NCBI RefSeq assembly: GCF_014203735.1 | Contig: NZ_JACHJQ010000009.1 | Coordinates: 248,001 to 312,000, forward strand | DNA from: Actinophytocola algeriensis | GTDB taxonomy: Bacteria; Actinomycetota; Actinomycetes; Mycobacteriales; Pseudonocardiaceae | Reading direction: 5' to 3' | Length of the DNA stretch: 64,000 nucleotides | In this document: one piece after another, positions 7,902-17,024 of the stretch | How the letters are laid out: every line of letters starts with the position of its first letter | How positions within the stretch are numbered: the stretch's first letter is position 1 | Notes under the pieces: generated by a model | What the model saw: the letters and a program-made list of their open reading frames with translations, nothing else | Told to the model about the DNA's origin: nothing | The model's database searches: none | Position numbers and translations under genes: made by a program

Positions 7902-8149
7902 CTGAAATATTACGGCTTCCTCGCGGCACCGACCGCTGTCAGCCTCGATGCGTGGCCGACGTCCCGCAGCGGTTCATCGACACGCTCGCCGGCGTGTCCG
8001 ACCCCGTGCTGCCGCGAGATGGCATCTCCGTCGAGGTGGGGTGTGTGGCTCCCAGTTTTCCGCAGGACCCGTGCGGGTATTGCTATCCCGCCGAGCCGTC
8101 CGGGTAGCGGCTCCCCCTGATCGCCGGCCTTGACCCTGCCGGAGTGGAA
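7902..8149. other. Intergenic stretch with one doubtful small frame
   Basis: Upstream of the IclR gene is an AT-rich patch (CTGAAATATTACGG near 7901-7914), a possible autoregulatory promoter. The rest holds only the 51-codon frame listed separately and then the terminator of the aminotransferase gene. Confidence 0.4.
7952..8107 (+). CDS. Hypothetical 51-residue Cys-containing protein
   Basis: The frame from GTG 7952 reads VADVPQRFIDTLAGVSDPVL and ends in a Cys-rich CGYCYPAEPSG. Its composition is more protein-like than other frames nearby, with two Cys two residues apart. No Shine-Dalgarno site is evident, and I recognise no family. It could be a real small gene or the tail of a decayed one. 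Confidence 0.25.
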   Translation: MADVPQRFIDTLAGVSDPVLPRDGISVEVGCVAPSFPQDPCGYCYPAEPSG

Positions 8150-8197
8150 CTGAATGGCGTCTTCCGGGCTCTCGGATGTCCGGAAGACGCCATTCAG
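8150..8197 (-). terminator. Perfect 18-bp hairpin at the 3' end of the aminotransferase gene
   Basis: CTGAATGGCGTCTTCCGG (8150-8167) is repeated inverted at 8180-8197 with a 12-base loop. It begins 4 bases after the aminotransferase stop codon. There is no T-run, usual for actinobacterial terminators. The length and perfection also resemble an intergenic palindromic repeat. Confidence 0.75.
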
Positions 8198-8200
8198 GCG

Positions 8201-9421
8201 CTACTTGGCCTCGGAAAGCAGAGCACCCATCCGGGTGACGCCGGTAGCGAGGTCCTCATCCCCGAGCGCGTAGGACAACCGGAAGTAGCCGGGCGTCCCG
8301 AACGCCTCCCCGGGCACCACGGCCACCTCGGCGTGCTCGAGCACCAGCGCCGCCAGGTCCACACTGGACTCGGCGCGGACCCCGCGGATCTCCTTGCCCA
8401 GCAACCCCTTCACCGAGGGGTACACGTAGAACGCCCCCTGCGGAGTGGGCACCTCGACGCCGGGGATCTCCGACAGCATCTTCACGATCGTCTGCCGCCT
8501 GCGGTCGAAGGCCGACCGCATGGCGTGCGCGGCGTCCAGGGACCCGGACACGGCGGCGAGCGCGGCACGCTGGGAAACGTTCGCCACGTTCGACGACAGG
8601 TGCGACTGCAGGTTGCCCGCCGCCTTCGTGACGTCGGCGGGGCTGATCATCCAGCCAACGCGCCACCCGGTCATCGCGTAGGTCTTGGCCACACCGTTGA
8701 CGACGATGCACGTGTCGGCGATCTCGGGCACGACGACCGGAAGGGACGGCGCGGTGACGGCGTCGTACGTGAGGTGCTCGTAGATCTCGTCGGTGATCAC
8801 CCAGATGCCGTGCTCGACCGCCCAGCGGCCGATCGCCTCGACCTGCTCGCGCGGGTACACCGCACCGGTCGGGTTGGAGGGGGAGCAGAACAGCAGCGCC
8901 TTGGTGCGGGGCGTACGGGCGGCCTCCAGCTGCTCGACCGTGACCAGGTAACCCGTGGTCTCGTCGGCGACGACCGGCACGGTGACGCCACCAGCCAGGC
9001 CGATGGCCTCGGGGTAGGTGGTCCAGTACGGCGCGGGCAGCAGCACCTCGTCGCCGGGGTCGATGATCGTGGCGAAGGCCTGGTACACGGCCTGCTTGCC
9101 ACCGTTGGTGACCAGCACCTGGTTCGCGGCGACCGCGTAGCCGGAGTCGCGCTGGGTCTTCGCCGCGATGGCCTCGCGCAGCTCGGGCAGGCCCGCGGCG
9201 GGCGTGTAGCGGTGGTTCCTGGGGTCCTCGGCCGCGGCGACGGCGGCTGCCACGATCTCCGGGGGCGTCGGGAAGTCCGGCTCGCCCGCACCGAAGCCGA
9301 TGACCGGCCGCCCGGCGGCCTTCAGCGCCTTGGCCTTCGCGTCCACCGCCAGCGTGGCGGACTCGGCGATGCCGCCGATACGGGCGGAGATCCGGCGCGG
9401 GGTCACGGTGGTCTCGCTCAT
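8201..9421 (-). CDS. aspC: Pyridoxal-phosphate aminotransferase (aspartate aminotransferase, class I/II)
   Basis: 406 residues. The fold-type I features are present: [14 protein letters not shown] near the N-terminus, [20 protein letters not shown], the Schiff-base lysine at about residue 246 in [16 protein letters not shown], and a final [12 protein letters not shown] with the carboxylate-binding Arg. It probably moves the amino group between aspartate and 2-oxoglutarate, as does the AspC/AspB Ib subgroup. Exact substrates cannot be read from sequence. It is transcribed alone, opposite to secE, from the tRNA-Trp side. Confidence 0.9.
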   Translation of the reverse strand: MSETTVTPRRISARIGGIAESATLAVDAKAKALKAAGRPVIGFGAGEPDFPTPPEIVAAAVAAAEDPRNHRYTPAAGLPELREAIAAKTQRDSGYAVAANQVLVTNGGKQAVYQAFATIIDPGDEVLLPAPYWTTYPEAIGLAGGVTVPVVADETTGYLVTVEQLEAARTPRTKALLFCSPSNPTGAVYPREQVEAIGRWAVEHGIWVITDEIYEHLTYDAVTAPSLPVVVPEIADTCIVVNGVAKTYAMTGWRVGWMISPADVTKAAGNLQSHLSSNVANVSQRAALAAVSGSLDAAHAMRSAFDRRRQTIVKMLSEIPGVEVPTPQGAFYVYPSVKGLLGKEIRGVRAESSVDLAALVLEHAEVAVVPGEAFGTPGYFRLSYALGDEDLATGVTRMGALLSEAK

Positions 9422-9540
9422 GTGGGCATCGTCGCAGATCGGCCGAACGGATCAGCGACCCGGTCCGCCGGTGTCGCCGGGTCTGAACCAAACACTTCTC
9501 AGGCCGGGGAGGCGGGTTGGGGGCTGGCTGGGGGGCGTGC

Positions 9541-9571
9541 TTGCGGGCCGACATCGCGGTTGCCGTACACT
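9541..9571 (+). promoter_or_regulatory. Possible promoter of tRNA-Trp/secE/nusG
   Basis: TACACT (9566-9571) is a good -10, with TTGCGG (9541-9546) 19 bases upstream, a long spacer. It lies about 95 bases before tRNA-Trp in the only gap between divergent genes. Confidence 0.4.
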
Positions 9572-9664
9572 CTTGAACTTGGAAGTTGACGACTCGCTCC
9601 GCGCGGCGACACGGGGCTGGTCGAATGCGTCCGAATTCGTGGTGCCGAGTGATCGGCGACGCGA

Positions 9665-9737
<73 letters not shown>

Positions 9738-9799
9738 CGTCAGGCGCAAGGCCGGGGAGGACCTCCCCGGTTCCGTGAACACCGAGCGGAGGAACTGGC

Positions 9800-10282
9800 G
9801 TGGTTGACGACCGGGACAAGGAGCCGAGCAAGGGACAGGAGCGCCCTTCTCGTCCGGTCACCGCCGCGGCGCGGCGTGAGCGCCGTGCTTCCGCTCGCCC
9901 TGCCGCGGGCAAGGAGTCCTCGGCGGAGGACACCAAGGCCGCGCGTGCGAAGAGCACCGAGGACAAGGCGAAGCCGAAGGCCAAGGCGAAGTCCGACAGC
10001 GACGCGAAGCCGGCTGCCAAGACCGCCCCGAAGAAGGGCGAGCACAAGGGCAGGCCGACGCCGACGCAGGACAAGAGCAAGGATTCGCGTCCCGGGCTGT
10101 TCGCCAGGCTCTTCCGCTTCCTGCGGGAAGTGGTCGCGGAGCTGCGCAAGGTCATCTGGCCGACGCGCAAGCAGATGATTACGTACACGGCTGTCGTGTT
10201 GGTTTTCGTGGCCTTCATGGTGGCGCTGATCGCGGGTCTCGACCTCGCGCTCGCCCAGGGCGTGACCGCACTGTTCGGCTGA
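9800..10282 (+). CDS. secE: Preprotein translocase subunit SecE
   Basis: 160 residues from GTG 9800, with GCGGAGGAA just upstream. The first 105 residues are a charged Lys/Ala/Glu-rich extension. The conserved SecE core follows: [20 protein letters not shown] as the amphipathic clamp helix, then a single membrane helix ([20 protein letters not shown]). SecE braces SecY, which is encoded at 60952. The long N-terminus is common in actinomycetes. Confidence 0.95.
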   Translation: MVDDRDKEPSKGQERPSRPVTAAARRERRASARPAAGKESSAEDTKAARAKSTEDKAKPKAKAKSDSDAKPAAKTAPKKGEHKGRPTPTQDKSKDSRPGLFARLFRFLREVVAELRKVIWPTRKQMITYTAVVLVFVAFMVALIAGLDLALAQGVTALFG

Positions 10283-10314
10283 GCTGCGCCTTCGCGGGCG
10301 CACCGGCACAGTAG

Positions 10315-11235
<921 letters not shown>

Positions 11236-11238
<3 letters not shown>

Positions 11239-11281
11239 CCGAACGGAGCTTGCGGAGAGAGCCATGTCACCGTGGCTGCCG
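11236..11281 (+). repeat. Partial copy of the dispersed GGAGCTTGCGGAG repeat
   Basis: ACGGAGCTTGCGGAGAGAGCC directly follows the nusG stop (from 11242). It shares its core with the repeats between Mce genes at 20029, 22129, 23366 and 24604. An in-frame ATG inside it is not used as the rplK start. Confidence 0.6.
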
Positions 11282-11305
11282 GAAGACATCCAAGCAAGGA
11301 AGAAA

Positions 11306-11737
11306 ATGCCACCCAAGAAGAAGAAGCTGTCCGCGATCATCAAGCTGCAGATCACGGCAGGCCAGGCCAACCCGGCGCCGCCCGTCGGCCCCGCGCTGGG
11401 CCAGCACGGCGTCAACATCATGGATTTCTGCAAGCAGTACAACGCCGCGACGGAGTCGCAGCGCGGCACCGTGGTGCCTGTGGAGATCTCGGTCTACGAG
11501 GACCGCTCGTTCGACTTCAAGCTCAAGACCCCGCCGGCGGCGAAGCTGCTGCTCAAGGCCGCGGGCGTCGACAAGGGCTCAGGCGAGCCGCACCGGAACA
11601 AGGTCGCCAAGGTGACCTGGGACCAGGTGCGTGAGATCGCCGAGACGAAGAAGGCGGACCTCAACGCCAACGACATCGACCAGGCCGCCAAGATCATCGC
11701 GGGCACCGCCCGCTCGATGGGCATCACGGTCGAATAG
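11306..11737 (+). CDS. rplK: 50S ribosomal protein L11
   Basis: 143 residues from ATG 11306 ([19 protein letters not shown]), the normal L11 start and length. The upstream ATG at 11264 would add a repeat-derived tail. The N-terminal domain has [19 protein letters not shown]. The C-terminal RNA-binding domain has [20 protein letters not shown] and ends in the GTARSMGI motif. L11 forms the GTPase-associated centre with 23S rRNA and the L10-L7/L12 stalk. An imperfect second copy of its last 20 codons follows the stop. Confidence 0.96.
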   Translation: MPPKKKKLSAIIKLQITAGQANPAPPVGPALGQHGVNIMDFCKQYNAATESQRGTVVPVEISVYEDRSFDFKLKTPPAAKLLLKAAGVDKGSGEPHRNKVAKVTWDQVREIAETKKADLNANDIDQAAKIIAGTARSMGITVE

Positions 11738-11798
11738 CGACATCGACCAGGCCGCGCAGGCGGGCACCGCCCGCTCGATGGGCGTCACGGTCGAATAA
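11671..11798 (+). repeat. Tandem duplication of the rplK 3' end
   Basis: Copy one (11671-11737) is the end of rpl[21 protein letters not shown] then E and TAG. Copy two (11738-11798) follows at once and reads [19 protein letters not shown] and TAA, with an in-frame 6-base deletion and a few substitutions. Copy two has no start and is untranslated unless the TAG is bypassed. Confidence 0.9.
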
Positions 11799-11862
11799 GT
11801 CATCTCGAACGCGTGGGAGAGCCAGGCGCTGGCTCGTTACCACTGACTGGTTAGGAACAGAT

Positions 11863-12582
11863 ATGGCAAAGCGCAGCAAGGCCTACCGCGAGGCCGCCGA
11901 GAAGATCGACCGAGAGCGGCTGTACTCGCCGCTCGAGGCCGCGCAGCTCGCGAAGGAGACCTCGAAGGTCAAGCTGGACGCGACCGTCGAGGTCGCCATC
12001 CGGCTCGGGGTCGACCCCCGCAAGGCGGACCAGATGGTGCGCGGCACGGTGAACCTGCCGCACGGCACCGGCAAGACGGCACGCGTGATCGTGTTCGCGA
12101 CCGGCGACAAGGCCAACGAGGCCGTCGCCGCGGGCGCGGACGAGGTGGGCGCCGAAGACCTGATCGAGCGTATCCAGGGTGGCTGGCTCGACTTCGACGC
12201 CGCGATCGCGACCCCCGACCAGATGGCCAAGGTCGGTCGCATCGCCCGCATCCTCGGCCCGCGTGGCCTCATGCCGAACCCGAAGACCGGCACCGTGACC
12301 CCGGACGTGACGAAGGCCGTCGCCGACATCAAGGGCGGCAAGATCAACTTCCGCGTCGACAAGCAGGCCAACCTGCACCTGGTGATCGGCAAGGCCTCCT
12401 TCGACCAGGACAAGCTGGTGGAGAACTACGCCGCCGCCCTCGACGAGGTGCTGCGCGCGAAGCCGTCCGCCGCGAAGGGCCGCTACCTGAAGAAGGTCAC
12501 CTTCTCGACCACCATGGGCCCGGGCATCCCGGTGGACCCGGCTCGGACGCGCAACCTGCTGCAGGACGAGCCGGTCGCCTGA
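11863..12582 (+). CDS. rplA: 50S ribosomal protein L1
   Basis: 239 residues. Recognised by [36 protein letters not shown], and the RNA-binding signature [17 protein letters not shown] in the mobile second domain. L1 forms the stalk that moves deacylated tRNA from the E site and often represses its own operon by binding the mRNA. It ends the rplK-rplA unit, with a strong hairpin 18 bases after the stop. Confidence 0.96.
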   Translation: MAKRSKAYREAAEKIDRERLYSPLEAAQLAKETSKVKLDATVEVAIRLGVDPRKADQMVRGTVNLPHGTGKTARVIVFATGDKANEAVAAGADEVGAEDLIERIQGGWLDFDAAIATPDQMAKVGRIARILGPRGLMPNPKTGTVTPDVTKAVADIKGGKINFRVDKQANLHLVIGKASFDQDKLVENYAAALDEVLRAKPSAAKGRYLKKVTFSTTMGPGIPVDPARTRNLLQDEPVA

Positions 12583-12599
12583 GCGATCGCTGAACGGCC

Positions 12600-12632
12600 G
12601 AGGGCCGCACTCCTGCGCGGGGTGCGGCCCTC
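12600..12632 (+). terminator. Rho-independent-type terminator after rplA
   Basis: GAGGGCCGCAC (12600-12610) pairs with GTGCGGCCCTC (12622-12632) around an 11-base loop. It lies between the convergent rplA and protease genes and may serve both. Confidence 0.85.
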
Positions 12633-12652
12633 GTCGTGTTCGTGCCCTTGTG

Positions 12653-13555
12653 TCAGCCGATCTCGGCGCCGACCGCTTCGAGCGCTGTCGTGACCGGCTG
12701 GAAGAACGTCTCACCCCCTGCCGTGCAGTTGCCGCTGCCACCCGAGGTGAGACCGATCGCGGCGCCCTCCTCGGTGAACAGCGGGCCGCCGCTGTCGCCC
12801 GGCTCGGCGCACACCGTGGTCTGGATCAACCCGGTGACCGTGCCCTCCGGGTAGTTCACGGTGGCGTCCAGCCCGACGACCTCGCCGTCGAACAGCCCGG
12901 TCGTGCTGCCCATGCGGAAGACCTGCAGCCCGACCTGCGCCTCCTCGACGCCGGTGATCTCGAACAGCTGGTCGCCGAGGTCGACGACGCTCTGCGCGTC
13001 CTCGGCGGGATCGTCGTAGGTGAGCAGGGCGAAGTCGCCCTCACCGGGGAAAACGGCCTCCTGGACGGTGGCGACGGGGGCGCCGTCCGCGCTGTCCGAC
13101 CACTGCTCGGCGGCCACACCGCAGTGGCCGGCGGTGAGGAAGCCCGGGGCGCCGTCCTGGGTGACGACGTTGAAGCCGAGCGAGCACCGCGAGCCCTCGG
13201 AGAAGATCGCGTCACCGCCCTCGGCGAACAGCCGGAACTCGCCGTCGCTGCGCCGGAGTCTCGCCTGGTCGCCGACCGCGGCCACGGCGCCCTCGAGCTC
13301 GTTCCAGGTGTCCCCGGTGACGGTGGCGTCGGCGGTGACGATCATCCGGTCGGTGCGCGGGTCGACCGCCCACGCGGTGCCGGGGATGCGCTCCTGCCGC
13401 AGGCTCGTCAACGCGTCCATCGCGGACACGGAGTCCTGCGCGCTCTGCTCGGCGTTGGCCTGCGGCAACAACACCGCGACAAGACCACCGAGCGCGACGA
13501 CCCCAGCGGCGGCGAACAGGCCCCTACGGGTGGCTGTCCGATGTCGTGCTGGCAA
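12653..13555 (-). CDS. Secreted S1-family serine protease (streptogrisin/alpha-lytic-like)
   Basis: 300 residues from TTG 13555, supported by GAGGAGG 7 bases upstream. A signal peptide (RRGLFAAAGVVALGGLVAVL, cut after ANA) is followed by a pro-region and the protease domain. The triad is visible: His144 in TAGHC, Asp174 in GEGDFALLTY and Ser255 in GDSGGPLF. Four Cys (CSLG, HCG, VCAE, NCTAGG) suit the disulfides of family S1E secreted proteases. It would be exported and self-processed. It lies on the opposite strand, between ribosomal protein operons, with a neighbouring membrane protein also on the minus strand. Confidence 0.88.
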   Translation of the reverse strand: MPARHRTATRRGLFAAAGVVALGGLVAVLLPQANAEQSAQDSVSAMDALTSLRQERIPGTAWAVDPRTDRMIVTADATVTGDTWNELEGAVAAVGDQARLRRSDGEFRLFAEGGDAIFSEGSRCSLGFNVVTQDGAPGFLTAGHCGVAAEQWSDSADGAPVATVQEAVFPGEGDFALLTYDDPAEDAQSVVDLGDQLFEITGVEEAQVGLQVFRMGSTTGLFDGEVVGLDATVNYPEGTVTGLIQTTVCAEPGDSGGPLFTEEGAAIGLTSGGSGNCTAGGETFFQPVTTALEAVGAEIG

Positions 13556-13636
13556 TTCGCGACCTCCTCGGTAACGGAATCGGGCGAACTGGATCCGTTC
13601 CGTACACGAGGAGACCTCAGCGGCGGTTCACCGACC

Positions 13637-14455
13637 TCAACTGGTCGGACCTGTGGAGCCGGTCGGACACGCCGGTTCGTCCTGGTGGCCCGACACGATC
13701 CACTGGGCCTCGCCGCCGGGGCCTTCGGAGTTAGGGATCTGGCTCAGTGTCAGGAGTCCGAGCCGGGGGCCGCCCACGACCTCGATCGCGCAAGAACTGA
13801 CGGTGGCGGACTTGCCGTCGATGGTCACGGCGGACGCGGGGATCCAGGGTTCCCCGTACTCGGCCTTCATGCTCTGGGCGTCCACGGACTCGTGAATCGT
13901 GGTGACGATCTCGGTGCAGGAACCGCCGTACTGCGACATGTTCCGCGTGAACTCCGCGCGCGCGTCGTCAGTGAAGCGGCTGCAAGCGCTCTTGGTGTCG
14001 CCTTGGGCGATGTCCTCGTAGACCTTCCACACCGCGAGCCTCGGCTCCGTCTCGAAGATCAGGTTCGTCTCCGCCTTGCCGCCGCCGGTCTGGGAGGCCG
14101 GGAGCTGGTCGCGGTCCTCGCCGAGGAAGTAGTCGATCGCGAACCAGACGCCCAGCGTCAGGATGGCCAGGACCACCAGGCCCGTCACGATCTTGCTGAC
14201 CGCGCTCTTCAGGAGTCGTTTGCCCAGACCCTCCTTCGGGGGAGGCGGGCCCCACGGCTGCAGCAGGCCGGGCGGCGGGTTGCCGGGTGGGAAACCCTTC
14301 TCCGCCTGTTCGCGCATCAGTTCCTGGAACCGTTGGAACTCCTGGAACTGGCGCACCTGGTCCGGTGTGATGTCGGTCGGCTCGCGCACCGCGGGTGGGG
14401 GCGCGACGGGGTCGTGCTCACGCGGGTGCTCGTTGTCGGCCACGAGGTCCATCAT
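13637..14455 (-). CDS. Single-pass membrane protein with Pro-rich cytoplasmic tail
   Basis: 272 residues. The first 75 or so form a Pro/Gln-rich cytoplasmic region with a FQEFQRFQELMREQAEKGF helix and PPGNPPPG stretches. One membrane helix follows (IVTGLVVLAILTLGVWFAI). The outer domain has Cys in SACSRF, GSCTEI, SSCAIE and PACPTG and a WKVYEDIAQGDTKSACSRFT segment. This resembles the small NTF2-like outer domains found on many actinomycete membrane proteins, but I recognise no named family. It is transcribed toward the protease. Confidence 0.7.
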   Translation of the reverse strand: MMDLVADNEHPREHDPVAPPPAVREPTDITPDQVRQFQEFQRFQELMREQAEKGFPPGNPPPGLLQPWGPPPPKEGLGKRLLKSAVSKIVTGLVVLAILTLGVWFAIDYFLGEDRDQLPASQTGGGKAETNLIFETEPRLAVWKVYEDIAQGDTKSACSRFTDDARAEFTRNMSQYGGSCTEIVTTIHESVDAQSMKAEYGEPWIPASAVTIDGKSATVSSCAIEVVGGPRLGLLTLSQIPNSEGPGGEAQWIVSGHQDEPACPTGSTGPTS

Positions 14456-14497
14456 GCCGTGGTCGACCCCTGTGTGCCCTACACCCTACAAACCTTG

Positions 14498-14503
14498 TAT
14501 CCT
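14498..14503 (+). promoter_or_regulatory. Candidate -10 box of the rplJL transcript
   Basis: TATCCT lies 13 bases before the first base of the leader, in a locally AT-rich patch between divergent genes. No good -35 was seen. Confidence 0.35.
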
Positions 14504-14515
14504 CTAGAACGGTTC

Positions 14516-14658
14516 TACCGAAGACCGCTGGTTTCTGCCGTCAGGCAGACGAAGGCCCCACGAGTACGTGGGCGGCCCGCGCAGGAGGAACGTGGTTGTC
14601 CTGAGCGTGCTCAGGTTATGCGCCCCGTGCCGTCTGCGCCGGGGCGTTCGTCGTCTCC
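14516..14658 (+). promoter_or_regulatory. Ribosomal protein L10 leader (autoregulatory RNA)
   Basis: The leader contains four hairpins: TCTGCC/GGCAGA (14534-14549), CCCACG/CGTGGG (14557-14572), CCTGAGC/GCTCAGG (14600-14615) and CGCCCCG/CGGGGCG (14621-14646). The segment ACCGAAGACCGCTGGTTTC and the purine-rich CAGGAGG junction match the known L10 leader, where the L10-(L7/L12) complex binds and represses rplJL. The last hairpin may act as an attenuator or fold over the start region. Confidence 0.85.
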
Positions 14659-14698
14659 CAGGGCTGACAGTGGCTACAGCCAATGAGAGGAGGCGACC

Positions 14699-15241
14699 AT
14701 GGCGAAGGCAGGCAAGGTCGAGGCCGTCGCTGAGATCGCGGACCGGTTCCGCAACAGCTCGGCTGCCGTTGTCACCGAGTACACCGGTCTGACCGTGTCC
14801 CAGCTGACCACCCTGCGTCGCGCTCTCGGCACGGGCACGACCTACCGGGTTGCCAAGAACACCCTGGTCCAGCGTGCCGCGGAGGCCGCCGACGTCAAGG
14901 GCCTGGACGCCCTGTTCGTCGGGCCCACCGCGATCGCGTTCGTCGAGGGTGAGCCGGTGGACGCCGCGAAGGCTCTTCGCGAGTTCGCCAAGGAGAACAA
15001 GGGCCTGGTCATCAAGGGCGGCTACATGGACGGCCGCCCGCTCACGGTCGACGAGGTCGACAAGATCGCCGACCTCGACTCCCGCGAGGTGCTGCTCGCC
15101 AAGCTGGCGGGTGCCATGAAGGGCAACCTTTCGAAGGCCGCCGGGCTGTTCAACGCCCCGGCCTCGCAGGTCGCCCGTCTGGCCGCGGCACTGCAGGAGA
15201 AGAAGGCGTCCGCCGAGCAAGCGGCTCCCGCCGAGAGCTGA
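14699..15241 (+). CDS. rplJ: 50S ribosomal protein L10
   Basis: 180 residues from ATG 14699, with GAGAGGAGG upstream. Features: [35 protein letters not shown] and [21 protein letters not shown]10 anchors the L7/L12 dimers to the large subunit and, with them, binds the leader RNA upstream. The C-terminal helix is the L7/L12 docking site. Confidence 0.96.
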   Translation: MAKAGKVEAVAEIADRFRNSSAAVVTEYTGLTVSQLTTLRRALGTGTTYRVAKNTLVQRAAEAADVKGLDALFVGPTAIAFVEGEPVDAAKALREFAKENKGLVIKGGYMDGRPLTVDEVDKIADLDSREVLLAKLAGAMKGNLSKAAGLFNAPASQVARLAAALQEKKASAEQAAPAES

Positions 15242-15267
15242 ACAACCACTAGAAAGGAAATGCCGTC

Positions 15268-15654
15268 ATGGCGAAGCTCAGCACTGACGAGCTGCTCGAC
15301 GCGTTCAAGGAGATGACGCTGCTCGAGCTGTCGGAGTTCGTGAAGCAGTTCGAGGAGACCTTCGAGGTCACCGCTGCTGCCCCGGTCGCCGTCGCGGCCG
15401 CAGGCCCGGCCGCCGCCGCGGCCGAGGCGCCCGAGGAGCAGGACGAGTTCGACGTCGTCCTCGAGGGCGCCGGCGACAAGAAGATCCAGGTCATCAAGGT
15501 CGTGCGTGAGGTCGTCTCGGGCCTCGGCCTGAAGGAGGCCAAGGAGCTGGTCGAGTCCGCTCCGAAGCCGATCCTGGAGAAGGTCACCAAGGAGGCCGCC
15601 GAGGCCGCCAAGGAGAAGCTCGAGGGCGCGGGCGCTTCCGTCTCGCTCAAGTGA
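15268..15654 (+). CDS. rplL: 50S ribosomal protein L7/L12
   Basis: 128 residues. N-terminal dimer helix [20 protein letters not shown], an Ala/Pro-rich hinge, and the globular domain with [20 protein letters not shown] and a final [10 protein letters not shown]. It recruits and stimulates the translational GTPases EF-Tu and EF-G, both encoded here. A strong terminator follows. Confidence 0.97.
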   Translation: MAKLSTDELLDAFKEMTLLELSEFVKQFEETFEVTAAAPVAVAAAGPAAAAAEAPEEQDEFDVVLEGAGDKKIQVIKVVREVVSGLGLKEAKELVESAPKPILEKVTKEAAEAAKEKLEGAGASVSLK

Positions 15655-15671
15655 GCTAGTCCTCAAGCCAC

Positions 15672-15709
15672 CGAAAGCCGGTGCCCGATTCGTCGGGTAC
15701 CGGCTTTCG
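15672..15709 (+). terminator. Terminator after rplL
   Basis: CGAAAGCCGGTGCCCGA (15672-15688) pairs with TCGGGTACCGGCTTTCG (15693-15709), one G-T pair, four-base loop. It separates rplJL from the Mce operon. Confidence 0.9.
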
Positions 15710-15777
15710 TGCGTCCAGACTGGACAACCCCGCCTTCACACACGGTGAGTGACTGGGTAACTTGCCTCCTCATGGCC

Positions 15778-15791
15778 TAACCGGCCAGTAA
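15778..15791 (+). promoter_or_regulatory. Possible TetR-type operator upstream of the Mce operon
   Basis: TAACCGGCCAGTAA is an imperfect palindrome of the TTACTGG-CCAGTAA type bound by several TetR-family regulators. A related half-site, ACTGGGTAAC, lies at about 15752-15761. This sits about 100 bases before the first Mce-operon gene. The assignment rests on motif resemblance only. Confidence 0.3.
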
Positions 15792-15837
15792 CCCACATGG
15801 GACACGCTCGTTCTACACATAGTCGGGGATGCGAGAA

Positions 15838-15860
15838 GCCGCGAGCGCAGCTTGCGGAGC
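15838..15860 (+). repeat. Partial dispersed repeat before the Mce ATPase
   Basis: CGAGCGCAGCTTGCGGAGC matches the core of the repeats at the Mce gene junctions. It lies about 28 bases before the ATPase start. Confidence 0.5.
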
Positions 15861-15887
15861 TCGCCATCAGCTTGAGCGGGAGGTTCG

Positions 15888-17024
15888 ATGGGCGCCGAGG
15901 TGGTCGTCGAGGGCCTGACGAAGTCCTTCGGTCGCCAGACCATCTGGCGGGACGTGACACTGACGCTTCCTCCTGGCGAGGTCAGCGTCATGCTCGGCCC
16001 GTCAGGTACGGGCAAGTCGGTGTTCCTCAAGTCGATGATCGGGTTGCTCAAGCCCGACCGCGGCCGCTGCGAGATCAACGGCGTGGACATCGTCACCTGT
16101 TCGGAGCACAAGCTCTACGAGATCCGGAAGCTGTTCGGCGTCCTGTTCCAGGACGGCGCGCTGTTCGGCTCCATGAACCTGTACGACAACGTCGCCTTCC
16201 CGCTGCGCGAGCACACGAAGAAGTCCGAGTCGGAGATCCGCAAGGTCGTCTTCGAGAAGCTGGACATGACCGGCCTCAACGGCGCGGAGAAGAAGCTGCC
16301 GGGTGAGATCTCCGGCGGTATGCGCAAGCGCGCGGGCCTGGCCCGCGCGCTGGTGCTGGACCCGGAGATCATCCTCGTCGACGAGCCGGACTCCGGCCTC
16401 GACCCGGTCCGCACCTCCTACATCTCGCAGCTGCTGATCGACCTCAACACGCAGATCGACGCCACGATCCTGATCGTCTCCCACAACATCAACCTCGCGC
16501 GGACCGTGCCGGACAACATCGGCATGCTGTTCCGCCGCGAGCTGATCATGTTCGGGCCCCGCGAGGTGCTGCTGACCAGCGAGGAACCGGTCGTGAAGCA
16601 GTTCCTCAACGGTTCGCGCATCGGCCCGATCGGCATGTCCGAGGAGAAGGACGAGGCCACCATGGCCGCCGAGCAGGCCCAGGTCGACGCCGGTCACCAC
16701 GACGGCGGCACCGACGACGTGCGTGGTGTCGTGCCGCAGATCCAGCCGACCCCGGGGCTCGGGGAACGCGCCGGCGTGCGCCGCCGCCTCGATCGGGTCA
16801 TGTCGATCCTCCACACGCTGCCGCCCGCCGCGCAGCAGGGCATCCGCGACTCGCTCACCGAGGAGGACCGGGCCAGGTACGGCGCCGGTGCTGGTGCCAC
16901 CACCGCGCTCCGGCCGAGCCCGCACCCGCGCAACGGCGACGGCGGCTGGCAGCCGGCGTCGGGTGACCTGAACGTCGCCGAGCTGCCCACCTCGAACTAC
17001 CGCGAGCCGCGGGGTGGTCAATGA
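15888..17024 (+). CDS. mceG: Mce importer ATPase (MceG/Mkl, MlaF-like)
   Basis: 378 residues from ATG 15888 with GGGAGG upstream. Walker A is GPSGTGKS (Lys43), the Q-loop reads VLFQDGALF, the signature is SGGMRKRAGLARAL, Walker B is IILVDEPDSGLDPV and the switch His is in VSHN. The C-terminal 110 residues are an extension of the MceG type, with ILHTLPPAAQQGIRDSL. It would power lipid import through YrbEA/YrbEB and the Mce tube. It overlaps yrbEA by four bases and leads the operon; in mycobacteria the ATPase gene stands apart from its mce operons. Confidence 0.92.
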   Translation: MGAEVVVEGLTKSFGRQTIWRDVTLTLPPGEVSVMLGPSGTGKSVFLKSMIGLLKPDRGRCEINGVDIVTCSEHKLYEIRKLFGVLFQDGALFGSMNLYDNVAFPLREHTKKSESEIRKVVFEKLDMTGLNGAEKKLPGEISGGMRKRAGLARALVLDPEIILVDEPDSGLDPVRTSYISQLLIDLNTQIDATILIVSHNINLARTVPDNIGMLFRRELIMFGPREVLLTSEEPVVKQFLNGSRIGPIGMSEEKDEATMAAEQAQVDAGHHDGGTDDVRGVVPQIQPTPGLGERAGVRRRLDRVMSILHTLPPAAQQGIRDSLTEEDRARYGAGAGATTALRPSPHPRNGDGGWQPASGDLNVAELPTSNYREPRGGQ

